From Brevibacterium sp. 239c (lineage in GTDB: Bacteria > Actinomycetota > Actinomycetes > Actinomycetales > Brevibacteriaceae): 64,000 nucleotides of DNA. The notes under the pieces are model-generated. The model saw only the letters and a program-made list of their open reading frames with translations. It did not search any database and had not been told where the DNA came from. A program made the translations under genes and the position numbers. Positions 28,781 to 38,013 of the stretch are shown here, one piece after another. Positions within the stretch are counted from its first letter, which is position 1. Every line of letters starts with the position of its first letter. The stretch is taken from contig NZ_FXZH01000018.1 of the NCBI RefSeq assembly GCF_900169365.1, forward strand, positions 36,845 through 100,844, in the 5' to 3' direction.

Positions 28781-28830
28781 ACCGACAGTAGCCAGGTCCA
28801 TGGGCCTAGCTGGTGTCGGTCCACCGAGCT
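28771..28830. repeat. Hairpin element 2, overlapping the stop of the DUF559-like gene
   Basis: The 17-nt arms (28771-28787 with 28814-28830) pair with a single mismatch, and the loop can pair further around CCATGG. It is homologous to the hairpin at 27598-27657. The gene's last codons GCT-CGG-TGA are the start of this element. It may also serve as terminator. Confidence 0.85.
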
Positions 28831-28893
28831 GATATCGAATGAGGCTGGGTTGGCTGGGGTGGCTGGGTGGCTGGGGCGAACGAACGCTTCCAG

Positions 28894-30744
28894 CTACACC
28901 AGCGAGTCCCGCCACGCCTTGTGCAGCTGCGCGAACTTGCCTGCCCCTGAGATCAGCTCATCCGGCGTGCCGTCTTCGATGATGCGTCCGGAGTCCATGA
29001 CGAGGACACGATCGGCGATCTCCACGGTGGAGAGCCTGTGGGCGATGATGATCGCGGTGCGTCCCTCGAGCACCGTCGCCAACGCTGTCTGGACGAGGCG
29101 TTCGGAGGGGATGTCGAGGTGCGCGGTCGCCTCGTCGAGGACGACGATGTCCGGGTTCGCCAGGAACACGCGAGCAAAGGACACCAGCTGCCGTTGTCCC
29201 GAGCTGAGCCGACCGCCGCGCTTCTTCACATCGGTCTCGTAGCCCTCGGGCAGATTGCGGATATAGGGATCCAGGCCGACGGCCGTGGCCGCGGCAAGAA
29301 CCTCGTCATCGCCGGCATCGGGGTTGCCGATGCGAATATTGTCGGCAATCGTGCCCGCGAACAGGAACGACTCCTGGGTCACCATGACCACGCTCTTACG
29401 CAGCTGCGCATCATCGAGATCACGCAGGTCCACCTCGTCGATGGTGATTCGGCCTTCACTGGGATCGTAGAAACGCGTGACCAGCTTGACCAAGGTCGAC
29501 TTGCCCGCACCCGTGGCACCCACGAGCGCCACGATCTCTCCCGCAGGGATGCGCAGGTCGAACCGGGGGAGGACATCGGGGCCGTCGCCGTAGGAGAAGC
29601 GGACATGGTTGAGGTCGATCGAACGCCCACTGGGCGCTTGGCCGGACCCTTCCGCCGAGGTGGCACCGGAGTTCCGGTCGGTACTGTGCGCAGGCAGGAC
29701 CTTCGGGTGGGCCGGTGCGACCACCTCCGGATCGGTGTCGAGGACGGCAGCCATCTTCTCCAGTGCCGCCGAGGCTGATTGGTAGAGGTTGAAGGACTGA
29801 ACAAGTTCATCAAGGGGACCGTAGAAGCGGCGCAGGTAGAGGATGAACGCCGCGAGAACGCCGATCTGCGTCCAGCCTTCGATGACGAGCCACGCACCGA
29901 CGATGATGATGACCGTCTGCGTGACATTGCCGACCAGCCTCGTCCAGCCCGCGAACCAGGCGACTCCGCGCAGGGCATCGGTGTTGGCGTCGCGGTACGC
30001 AGTGTCCTCGTCCTTGAGCGTGCCCCGGCGATCGGGCTGCCGGCGGTAGGCCTGAACAGCACGGATCCCGCCCATGGTCTCGACGAAGTGGACGATGACC
30101 TTGGCGATCGAGGTCCGCGTGCGACGGTAGGCGTTCCTCTGCGAACTGTGCGCAGACTTCGTGATGAAGAACAGCGGAATGAACCCCAGGAAGACCACGA
30201 GTGCCAGGGGCACGTCGAGGACGATGAGGGTCACGGCGATGAAGGTCATCTCGAACAGCGCCAGAGCCGTGTCGAAGAGTGAGTAGGTGAGGAACTGCTG
30301 CACCGACTCCATGTCCGAGGTCTGCCGCGACACCAACCGGCCCGAGGTCGAGCGCTCGTGATAACCCAGGTCGAGACGCTGGATGTGTCCGAACAGTCGC
30401 GAACGGAGACTGTAGACGACCTTCTGCGCGGTGATGCCGACGAGCCTCGTCGAGGCGAAAGCGAGCACCGCCGAGGCAATCGCGGAGATGACGAAGGCAG
30501 AGACCGCCCGAATCAGTGGCCCCGGATCACCGGCGACTGCCTGCGGAACACCATTGTCGAGCGCATCGGCGATGAAGATCGGACCGATAACGAGGAACAG
30601 CGCGGTGAGCACGACGATGACGAGCAGGAAGACCGCCATCGGCAGGTGCGGGCGGACCAGGGAGAACAGCAGCGCACGGGCCTTCTTCGCGATGTCCGGC
30701 GGAAGCTGTTCGACCTCATCCTCTTCAACACGCGGAATGCTCAT
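28894..30744 (-). CDS. Heterodimeric ABC exporter, consensus-site half
   Basis: 616-residue half-transporter with a six-helix exporter domain followed by an ATPase. Walker A GATGAGKST is near residue 409, the Q-loop Gln near 457, signature LSSGQ near 513 and Walker B with catalytic Glu (IVVLDEATAHLD) near 538, then the His switch IIIAHRLS. Its partner gene overlaps it by 4 nt. The partner has Asp in place of the catalytic Glu, so the hydrolysing site pairs this Walker B with the partner's LSGGQ. Such pairs export drugs, lipids or peptides; the substrate cannot be told. A polar insert (residues about 345-375) precedes the ATPase. Confidence 0.93.
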   Translation of the reverse strand: MSIPRVEEDEVEQLPPDIAKKARALLFSLVRPHLPMAVFLLVIVVLTALFLVIGPIFIADALDNGVPQAVAGDPGPLIRAVSAFVISAIASAVLAFASTRLVGITAQKVVYSLRSRLFGHIQRLDLGYHERSTSGRLVSRQTSDMESVQQFLTYSLFDTALALFEMTFIAVTLIVLDVPLALVVFLGFIPLFFITKSAHSSQRNAYRRTRTSIAKVIVHFVETMGGIRAVQAYRRQPDRRGTLKDEDTAYRDANTDALRGVAWFAGWTRLVGNVTQTVIIIVGAWLVIEGWTQIGVLAAFILYLRRFYGPLDELVQSFNLYQSASAALEKMAAVLDTDPEVVAPAHPKVLPAHSTDRNSGATSAEGSGQAPSGRSIDLNHVRFSYGDGPDVLPRFDLRIPAGEIVALVGATGAGKSTLVKLVTRFYDPSEGRITIDEVDLRDLDDAQLRKSVVMVTQESFLFAGTIADNIRIGNPDAGDDEVLAAATAVGLDPYIRNLPEGYETDVKKRGGRLSSGQRQLVSFARVFLANPDIVVLDEATAHLDIPSERLVQTALATVLEGRTAIIIAHRLSTVEIADRVLVMDSGRIIEDGTPDELISGAGKFAQLHKAWRDSLV

Positions 30745-32540
30745 TGCCCACCTCCTTCAGTGAATTGCTCGGCCGTCGCTTGCCCAGGCGTCGAGTGCTC
30801 CGCCGCTGCGGAGGCGCCCATGAGTTCGCGATAGAGCGCTGAGGATCCGAGCAACTCATCGTGGGTGCCCAGCGCGACGATGCGTCCTTCGTCGAGGACG
30901 GCGACCGCATCGGCCAGTGCCGAGGTGGACGGACGGTGGGCGATGATCAGCGTCGTCGAATCGGGCAGGATCTCCCGCAGCGCCCGTTGCACCCGATCTT
31001 CCGTGTCGACGTCGACCGCGGAGAGCGGATCGTCGAGGACGAGGATCCGGGGTGCGCCGATCACGGCACGGGCCAGGGCCAGGCGTTGCCGCTGTCCACC
31101 GGACAGGGACAATCCTTGCTCACCGACCTGGGTATCGAGACCCTCTGGCAGCCGCTCGACGAAGTCCTTCGCCGCCGTGATCTCCAGGGCGTGCCAGATC
31201 GCGTCATCGTCGACCCCGGGCGCACCCATGCTCACGTTCTCGGCCACCGAGGTGGAGAACAGGATCGGGTCCTCGAACGACACCGACACCAGGTTGCGCA
31301 CCTCATTGACGGGCAGCTCACGAATATCAGTGCCATCGACGCGTACGGATCCGCCGGTGACATCCTGCAGCCGCGGAACAAGAGAGGCCAAGGTCGTCTT
31401 GCCCGATCCGGTGGCCCCGACGATGGCCAGAGTCTGGCCCGGAGCGATATGCAGATTGAGATTCTTCAACGTATCGCGGTCGGTGTCGGCGAAATGGAAG
31501 TCGACATTGTCGAAGTCCAGTTCACCTTTATAGCGCCCCACATCGGGAGCATCGGCGATCCGACCGTCGGCGTCGGTGATGTCGTGCCTGATGTCAATGA
31601 CCTCCCAGTACCTGGCAGCTGCGGTCAGAGCCATGAGGGCATCGGCGAGGAGGAAGCCGAGCATTTCGATCGGCATCCGCATCACCATGGAGATCGTCAC
31701 GCCGGCGACGACGGTGCCGATGGTCATCCAGCCCTGCACGACGCCCCAGGTGCCCACGGCCACGATGGCGGCCTGGGCGAGTGTGGGCAGGAGGATGAGC
31801 ACACTCCAGAACCACGAGTCGAGCTTCGCCTTGCGCACCTCGAGACCCTGGAACTTCCGCGACAGGTGGGAGAAGCGCTGCGCGGCCCAGGGGGAGCGGC
31901 CGAAGGACTTGAGGATCCTGATCCCCTGAATCGATTCCTCGACCTCGGTGGTGATCTCACCGACCGTGTCCTGAGAGCGTCTGGAGGCTTCCCTGTACCT
32001 CTTCTCGAATACCGTGACCGTCGCAATCGTCGGTACGGCCATGATCAGCATGATGAGGCCGAACACCGGATGCAGGAACGTGAGAATGATGGTGCCGATG
32101 ATGATGATCAGCGGGGTGGTCACAAGGAAGGGAATCCCGAAGGCGAAGAAGCGGCGCAGCTGAGACAGGTCATTGATCGCGCGCGAGAGCAGCTGTCCCG
32201 ATTCCCAGGAATCGTGGATGGCCACCGAGGTGTATTGGAGCCGGTCGAAGAGACGCGAACGCCAGGTGATCTCCCACTGGGCGACGACCGGCGCGATGAG
32301 GAGCCTGCGCGCCCACAGCGCCACCGCCTCGGCGATGCCGATGACGAGGACCCCGAACACTGGCAGCCACAGTCCCGACAGGTCGCGGTGGGCGATGGGC
32401 CCGTCGATGATGTGACCGGTGATCAGGGGGATGATCAATTGGATGCCGTTGGCCAGGAGGGTCAGCGCGAGTACAACGATGTACACGCCGATGCGAGAGC
32501 GCAGATCGGGCCAGAAACGTAAGAGGGGACGCACCTTCAA
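30741..32540 (-). CDS. Heterodimeric ABC exporter, degenerate-site half
   Basis: 599-residue partner of the following exporter gene. Six membrane helices (first: IGVYIVVLALTLLANGIQLI) precede an ATPase with Walker A GATGSGKTT near residue 375 and a perfect signature LSGGQ near 479. The Walker B ends in Asp-Asp (ILVLDDPLSAVD, about 504) and Glu stands where the Q-loop Gln is expected (SFEDP, about 423). These are hallmarks of the non-hydrolysing half in BmrCD/TM287-288-type heterodimers. It begins at TTG, with the start uncertain by a few codons. First gene of the two-gene operon, divergent from ilvB. Confidence 0.92.
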   Translation of the reverse strand: MKVRPLLRFWPDLRSRIGVYIVVLALTLLANGIQLIIPLITGHIIDGPIAHRDLSGLWLPVFGVLVIGIAEAVALWARRLLIAPVVAQWEITWRSRLFDRLQYTSVAIHDSWESGQLLSRAINDLSQLRRFFAFGIPFLVTTPLIIIIGTIILTFLHPVFGLIMLIMAVPTIATVTVFEKRYREASRRSQDTVGEITTEVEESIQGIRILKSFGRSPWAAQRFSHLSRKFQGLEVRKAKLDSWFWSVLILLPTLAQAAIVAVGTWGVVQGWMTIGTVVAGVTISMVMRMPIEMLGFLLADALMALTAAARYWEVIDIRHDITDADGRIADAPDVGRYKGELDFDNVDFHFADTDRDTLKNLNLHIAPGQTLAIVGATGSGKTTLASLVPRLQDVTGGSVRVDGTDIRELPVNEVRNLVSVSFEDPILFSTSVAENVSMGAPGVDDDAIWHALEITAAKDFVERLPEGLDTQVGEQGLSLSGGQRQRLALARAVIGAPRILVLDDPLSAVDVDTEDRVQRALREILPDSTTLIIAHRPSTSALADAVAVLDEGRIVALGTHDELLGSSALYRELMGASAAAEHSTPGQATAEQFTEGGGQ

Positions 32541-32685
32541 GAGCCTAGTCGGGCCGCGTGTCGGAGTCTATGGTTCTCACAATCGGGCTTTCCCTTCCTC
32601 TCAAGGCGGAATCGAGTGGGCATCGCAGAGGTCTCACGCTTCAGTCGATAGTCGTCCCAAGTTTCGAGACGATCCATTGCGTCGT

Positions 32686-32715
32686 TTGACACGCTGATCG
32701 CCCGAGGTGAACTAT
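32686..32715 (+). promoter_or_regulatory. Probable ilvBNC promoter
   Basis: A consensus -35 TTGACA (32686-32691), 18-bp spacer and a weak -10 AACTAT (32710-32715). The leader-peptide ATG follows six bases later, so transcription may begin on that ATG, as for several other genes in this window. Confidence 0.5.
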
Positions 32716-32721
32716 TGAGCC

Positions 32722-32772
32722 ATGACTCACCTTCTTGTCGTCGTTATTACCCAGCGCGCGGATCTTCCGTAG
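32722..32772 (+). CDS. ilvBNC leader peptide
   Basis: A 16-residue peptide, MTHLLVVVITQRADLP, ending in TAG. Six consecutive codons specify Leu, Leu, Val, Val, Val, Ile, the three end products of the pathway. It sits 95 nt upstream of ilvB and immediately before the attenuator. Ribosome stalling on these codons when branched-chain aminoacyl-tRNAs are scarce would favour the antiterminator. The composition and placement make this a textbook control peptide, comparable to the known leader of corynebacterial ilvBNC. Confidence 0.88.
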   Translation: MTHLLVVVITQRADLP

Positions 32773-32826
32773 CCTGTCAACACGACACGTTCCGCGCGCC
32801 CCTACCGAAACCGGAGGGGCTTTTTT
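32754..32826 (+). promoter_or_regulatory. ilvBNC transcription attenuator
   Basis: The terminator hairpin 32798-32820 (stem GCCCCT-CCG paired with CGG-AGGGGC, one bulged base) is followed by six T. A competing 9-bp stem pairs 32754-32762, inside the last leader codons, with 32791-32799, overlapping the terminator's left arm by two bases. A ribosome stalled earlier on the Leu/Val/Ile codons would leave 32754-32762 free to pair, while one reaching the leader stop would cover it. The exact set of alternative folds needs folding software. Confidence 0.85.
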
Positions 32827-32867
32827 CATGCGGAGACAAGATGGATCACTAGGAAGGATACGAAACG

Positions 32868-34805
32868 ATGGCAGCCACGCCCTCGGCCCAGTCAGCGGGA
32901 ACTGGCACCGCGCCCAGCGCAGCCCCGGTGACCGCGACCCCGTCAAGCATTCGACGCAACTCGACCCCTGAGGTCCTCACCGGAGCGCAGGCGATCGTCC
33001 GCAGCCTCGAACTCCTCGAGGTCGAGACTGTCTTCGGCCTTCCCGGCGGTACCATCCTTCCGACCTACGACCCGCTGTTCGAGACCGACAAGATCCGTCA
33101 CATCCTCGTGCGCCACGAACAGGGTGCCGGACATGCGGCCGAAGGCTACGCCGCCGCCTCGGGAAAGCTGGGTGTGTGCATCGCAACCTCGGGCCCGGGG
33201 GCGACGAACCTGATCACGGCGCTCGCCGACGCCCATATGGACTCTGTGCCCGTCCTGGCCATCACCGGTCAGCAGAGCTCGAAGCTGCTGGGTACCGACG
33301 CATTCCAGGAAGCCGACATCGTGGGCATGACGATGCCGGTGACCAAGCACAGCTTCCTCGTCACCAAGGCAGAGGACATCCCCTCGGCGATCCTCAACGC
33401 TCACCACATCGCCACCACAGGTCGGCCCGGCCCGGTCCTCGTCGACGTCACCAAGGATGCACAGACGGGTGCCGCACCCTTCGTCTGGCCCGGGGAGCCG
33501 CAGCTGCCCGGCTATCGTCCCATCCTCAAGCCCCATGCGAAGCAGATTCGCGAGGCCGTCCGGCTCATCTCGGAGGCTCATCGCCCCGTGTTCTACATCG
33601 GCGGCGGTGTCATCCGCTCCCAGGCAGACAAGGAACTGCTCAAACTCGCCGAGGCGACCAATATTCCCGTGGTCACGACCCTGATGGCCCGCGGAGCGTT
33701 CCCCGACTCGCACCAGCTCCACCTCGGAATGCCCGGAATGCACGGCAGCGTGCCCGCCGTGACCGCCTTCCAGAAGGCCGACCTGCTCATCACAATCGGT
33801 GCCAGGTTCGATGACCGAGTCACCGGCAACCTCGATTCCTTCGCCCCGAACGCGCAGGTCATCCACGCCGACATCGACCCTGCCGAGATCGGAAAGAACC
33901 GGGACGTCGACGTCGCCATCGTCGGTGACGCCCGCGAGGTGCTCGCCGAGATGCTCAGCGAGATGCGCGACAAGTTCCCCAAGGCTCTCGACCGTCAGCG
34001 CGAACCCTGGTGGCGCTTCCTCAACCGGCTCAAGACGACCTACCCGCTGGGCTACTCCACCCAGGACGAGCTCTGCGATCCGCAGTACGTGATCTCGCGG
34101 ATCTCGGCCCTGACCGGACCCGAAGCGGTCTACGCAGCGGGAGTGGGCCAACACCAGATGTGGGCCGCCCAGTTTGTCGAGTTCGAGCGCCCCAAGTCGT
34201 GGCTGAACTCCGGTGGCCTCGGCACCATGGGCTACTCGGTGCCTGCCGCGATGGGCGCAAAGGTCGCCGAACCGGACCGCGTCGTGTGGGCCATCGACGG
34301 TGACGGATGCTTCCAGATGACCAACCAGGAACTCGCAACCTGTGCGCTCAACGGCATCCCGATCAAGGTCGCGATCATCAACAACTCTTCGCTGGGCATG
34401 GTCCGCCAGTGGCAGACCCTGTTCTATGACGGCCGGTACTCCAACACCGACCTCAACACGGGCCATCAGACGATCCGGATCCCGGACTTCGTCAAGCTCG
34501 CCGAGGCGTACGGCTGCCTGGCCCTGCGTGTGGACAGCAACGATGACGTCGATGCTGCGATCAAGACGGCGCTGGAGACCAACGACCGTCCAGTCGTCCT
34601 CGACTTCACGGTCCCGGCGGATGCCATGGTGTGGCCGATGGTAGCCGCTGGTGTCTCCAACGACGAGATCGAATACGCACGCGGCATTCGCCCGGAGTTC
34701 GACGGTGAGGGCGAGGAACAGGCCGAGAGCCTGATCGCGGAGGCCGGTACGGAAGAAGACGGCACGGTTCGCTCCGTGGCACAGATCGAAGGGGGCCTGG
34801 AATGA
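32868..34805 (+). CDS. ilvB: Acetolactate synthase large (catalytic) subunit
   Basis: TPP- and FAD-dependent enzyme condensing pyruvate with pyruvate or 2-ketobutyrate, the first common step of valine/leucine/isoleucine synthesis. 645 residues. Catalytic Glu84 is in [15 protein letters not shown]. The FAD domain includes [14 protein letters not shown]. The TPP/Mg motif begins [15 protein letters not shown] and ends with [13 protein letters not shown] 30-residue Ala/Thr/Ser-rich N-terminal tail precedes the domain. AGGAAGGA stands nine bases before the ATG. Its stop overlaps ilvN by 4 nt. Confidence 0.97.
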   Translation: MAATPSAQSAGTGTAPSAAPVTATPSSIRRNSTPEVLTGAQAIVRSLELLEVETVFGLPGGTILPTYDPLFETDKIRHILVRHEQGAGHAAEGYAAASGKLGVCIATSGPGATNLITALADAHMDSVPVLAITGQQSSKLLGTDAFQEADIVGMTMPVTKHSFLVTKAEDIPSAILNAHHIATTGRPGPVLVDVTKDAQTGAAPFVWPGEPQLPGYRPILKPHAKQIREAVRLISEAHRPVFYIGGGVIRSQADKELLKLAEATNIPVVTTLMARGAFPDSHQLHLGMPGMHGSVPAVTAFQKADLLITIGARFDDRVTGNLDSFAPNAQVIHADIDPAEIGKNRDVDVAIVGDAREVLAEMLSEMRDKFPKALDRQREPWWRFLNRLKTTYPLGYSTQDELCDPQYVISRISALTGPEAVYAAGVGQHQMWAAQFVEFERPKSWLNSGGLGTMGYSVPAAMGAKVAEPDRVVWAIDGDGCFQMTNQELATCALNGIPIKVAIINNSSLGMVRQWQTLFYDGRYSNTDLNTGHQTIRIPDFVKLAEAYGCLALRVDSNDDVDAAIKTALETNDRPVVLDFTVPADAMVWPMVAAGVSNDEIEYARGIRPEFDGEGEEQAESLIAEAGTEEDGTVRSVAQIEGGLE

Positions 34806-35314
34806 ATAACCGGCACACACTCTCAGTCCTGGTCGAGAACAAGCCCGGCGTGCTCACCCGCTTCACCGGACTCATCGCCCGCCGCGGCTTCAACATCCAC
34901 AGCCTCGCAGTCGGGGTGACCGAGCATGATGAGCTCTCGCGCATCACGGTCGTCGTCGACGTCAAGGACGTGCCTCTGGAACAGGTGACCAAACAGCTGA
35001 ACAAGCTGGTCAACGTCATCAAGATCGTCGAGCTCGAACCGGCCACATCGGTCCGACGTGCCCACATCATCTACAAGGTCAAGGCCAACGCCACCACCCG
35101 CCCGCAGGTCGCGGCGGCGGTGGAGATGTTCCGCGCCAAGATCGTCGACGTGGGACCTGACTCCGTCAGCGTCGAAGCCACTGGCGAGCTGGGCAAGGTC
35201 GAGGCGCTGCGCGAAGTCCTCGAACCCTTCGGGATCAAGGAGATCGTCCAGTCGGGCACCGTGGCCATCGGCCGCGGCTCGAAGTCGATCACCGACAGGG
35301 CCCTGCGTAGCTGA
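34802..35314 (+). CDS. ilvN: Acetolactate synthase small (regulatory) subunit
   Basis: 170 residues; binds valine and activates and feedback-controls IlvB. The N-terminal ACT domain is clear ([20 protein letters not shown], with [12 protein letters not shown]), followed by the C-terminal small-subunit domain ([21 protein letters not shown]). Overlapping start with ilvB implies coupled translation and equimolar subunits. After the stop there is a short repeat of CTGCG-AGCTGA spaced 23 nt, then a small hairpin before ilvC. Confidence 0.96.
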   Translation: MNNRHTLSVLVENKPGVLTRFTGLIARRGFNIHSLAVGVTEHDELSRITVVVDVKDVPLEQVTKQLNKLVNVIKIVELEPATSVRRAHIIYKVKANATTRPQVAAAVEMFRAKIVDVGPDSVSVEATGELGKVEALREVLEPFGIKEIVQSGTVAIGRGSKSITDRALRS

Positions 35315-35345
35315 ATCCAGTGACGCTGCGCAGCTGACGTCTTCA

Positions 35346-35364
35346 CGTTCCACTTCGTGGAACG
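35346..35364. other. Small hairpin between ilvN and ilvC
   Basis: A perfect 8-bp stem (CGTTCCAC-ttc-GTGGAACG) in the 134-nt gap. No T-run follows. It may be a processing or stability site that lets ilvC be expressed at a different level from ilvBN, since corynebacterial ilvC is known to have its own promoter. Confidence 0.45.
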
Positions 35365-35433
35365 AGATCCATCTCAACAAATGAACAGCAGTACCAAACT
35401 GTGAAATGATGGGGGAGTACCCCAAACCTCTGA

Positions 35434-36480
<1,047 letters not shown>

Positions 36481-36490
36481 TCGTCACACT

Positions 36491-36529
36491 CCGAAGCCCC
36501 GGACGGCCCTCTGGCCTCCGGGGCTTCGG
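36491..36529. terminator. ilvBNC operon terminator
   Basis: A 13-bp outer stem (36491-36503 with 36517-36529) plus an inner GGCC/GGCC stem, ending in TTGTG. Confidence 0.85.
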
Positions 36530-36609
36530 TTGTGCCCGGCCGCTGTGAAGCGACTGATTCCACTTGATTCGGACTCGTAATCCTGGTGATGTGAATTACT
36601 GTTGGAAGC

Positions 36610-37902
36610 GTGACGAATTACAGCTTCGAGAACTTCAAGCCCGGCTTCGACGAGTCCACTGGTGCTCCAGATGAGCGCACACAGGGGTACTTCGCATCGA
36701 CGAGTGTGGGATTCCATGACGCCAGATCGACTGATGATGCGCTGAAGAACCGTGTCGAGCGGGCCATCGCCGACGGTCGCAATCTCACCGCCGTCTACGC
36801 GAAGCAGGAATACGAACACGCCCTCGACGCCAGCGTTCCTGTGGCGACCTTCGCCTGGTTCGAGAAGCTGGTCAACGTCGGTGGTGGGCGTTTGGTACCC
36901 GGTCATCTGATCACCTGGGTGACGGTGCGGCCGACCCATCGTCGGCGCGGACTGCTGCGGTCACTGATGACGACCGACCTCGCCGAGGCAAAGGCCGACG
37001 GATACCCGTTCGCCGCACTGACAGCGACCGAAGGTGGAATCTACTCCCGCTTCGGCTTCGGTGTCGCCACCTGGTCACACTCCATCGAGGTCGACACCTC
37101 GCCCGGCTTCAAGATGGTCCATGAACCCGACCGTCGGGTCGAACTGTGCCTGCCCGGCGAACTGCGCGAACTGGCTCCGAAGATCTACGGAGAGTTCATG
37201 CGCACCTCTCCGGGGGCGATGGAACGCCAGCAGACCTACATCGAACGCGCCACCGGAGCACTCAACACCGACACCGGTGAAGCCGACCGCGGTGTGCGTG
37301 CGGCTCTGCACTTCGATGAGCAGGGCGAAGCCGACGGCTACGTGTCCTATAAATTCGCCGGCTGGTCGAAGAATCCGCCGACGATCGAACTCATCGACTT
37401 CGTCGCGGTCACGGACGCCGCCTACGCCTCACTGTGGTCATTCCTGGCCGCCATCGATCTGTCGACGCGAGTGACCTTCGGAGAATCTGCCGAGGATTCG
37501 CCGCTGCCCTGGTTGCTCACCGACTCCCGCCGAGTCCGGACCGTGTCCACAGAGGACAACATCTGGATCCGGATCCTCGACGTCAAAGCGGCCCTCGAGG
37601 CCAGGCCCTGGTACGTACCCGGCACACTGGTGATCGAAGTCGATGACTCCCTTGACCTGGCCGGCGGCCGGTTTACGATCACCTCGGATGGGGAGAACGC
37701 CGTCGTCGAAACCGCACCCGATTCGACCCCTGCCGATCTGAGCCTGGGCATCGCGGAGCTCGGCTCCCTCTACTTCGGAGGTGCCGACCCGGTGATCCTT
37801 GCGCGGGCGGGGCGCATCGACGAAAACGTGCCCGGAGCGGCCGTGCGCGCGAGCTCAATGTTCAACCTGGGTCGGATGCCGTACTCGCCCAACGGCTTCT
37901 GA
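36610..37902 (+). CDS. Eis-like GNAT N-acetyltransferase
   Basis: 430 residues, the length and layout of the Eis family: an N-terminal GNAT fold with the acetyl-CoA motif VTVRPTHRRRGLLRSLM, a second GNAT-like half starting near residue 165 and a sterol-carrier-like C-terminal domain. Family landmarks include LTATEGGIYSRFGFG and the terminal Phe, whose carboxylate acts in catalysis in Eis. Eis enzymes acetylate aminoglycosides and lysine amines at several positions; the physiological substrate here is unknown. GTG start with GGAAG upstream. Monocistronic between ilvC and serA. Confidence 0.88.
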   Translation: MTNYSFENFKPGFDESTGAPDERTQGYFASTSVGFHDARSTDDALKNRVERAIADGRNLTAVYAKQEYEHALDASVPVATFAWFEKLVNVGGGRLVPGHLITWVTVRPTHRRRGLLRSLMTTDLAEAKADGYPFAALTATEGGIYSRFGFGVATWSHSIEVDTSPGFKMVHEPDRRVELCLPGELRELAPKIYGEFMRTSPGAMERQQTYIERATGALNTDTGEADRGVRAALHFDEQGEADGYVSYKFAGWSKNPPTIELIDFVAVTDAAYASLWSFLAAIDLSTRVTFGESAEDSPLPWLLTDSRRVRTVSTEDNIWIRILDVKAALEARPWYVPGTLVIEVDDSLDLAGGRFTITSDGENAVVETAPDSTPADLSLGIAELGSLYFGGADPVILARAGRIDENVPGAAVRASSMFNLGRMPYSPNGF

Positions 37903-37943
37903 GGTCCTCGCCTCAAGTGAGCCGAGACGCACTTCCCAGAATT

Positions 37944-37975
37944 TGAGACTTTGTGAAAGCATTCACAAAGTCTCA
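37944..37975. promoter_or_regulatory. Perfect 14-bp palindrome with TGTGA-N6-TCACA, CRP/GlxR-like site before serA
   Basis: The arms 37944-37957 and 37962-37975 are exactly complementary. The centre reads TGTGAAAGCATTCACA, the full consensus of CRP-type cAMP receptors (GlxR in corynebacteria). A possible -10 TAAGAT starts one base later (37976-37981), so a bound regulator would cover the -35 region of serA. It could alternatively terminate the upstream gene, but it has no T-run and is AT-rich. Confidence 0.7.
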
Positions 37976-38013
37976 TAAGATGGACGCGTCCCGGACGCAA
38001 CAGGAGGAACTCA

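Noticed and set aside
30861..32522. A 553-codon plus-strand frame over the ABC exporter gene
   Set aside because: Antisense to a gene with all ABC motifs; the translation is low-complexity His/Asp/Arg.
32541..32867. A T-box riboswitch in front of ilvB
   Set aside because: No AG-bulge, specifier loop or T-box sequence is visible; a peptide attenuator explains the region.
32943..34820. A 625-codon open frame antisense to ilvB
   Set aside because: Complements a certain acetolactate synthase gene; its sequence is rich in Asp/Gly/Arg/Val and matches no fold.
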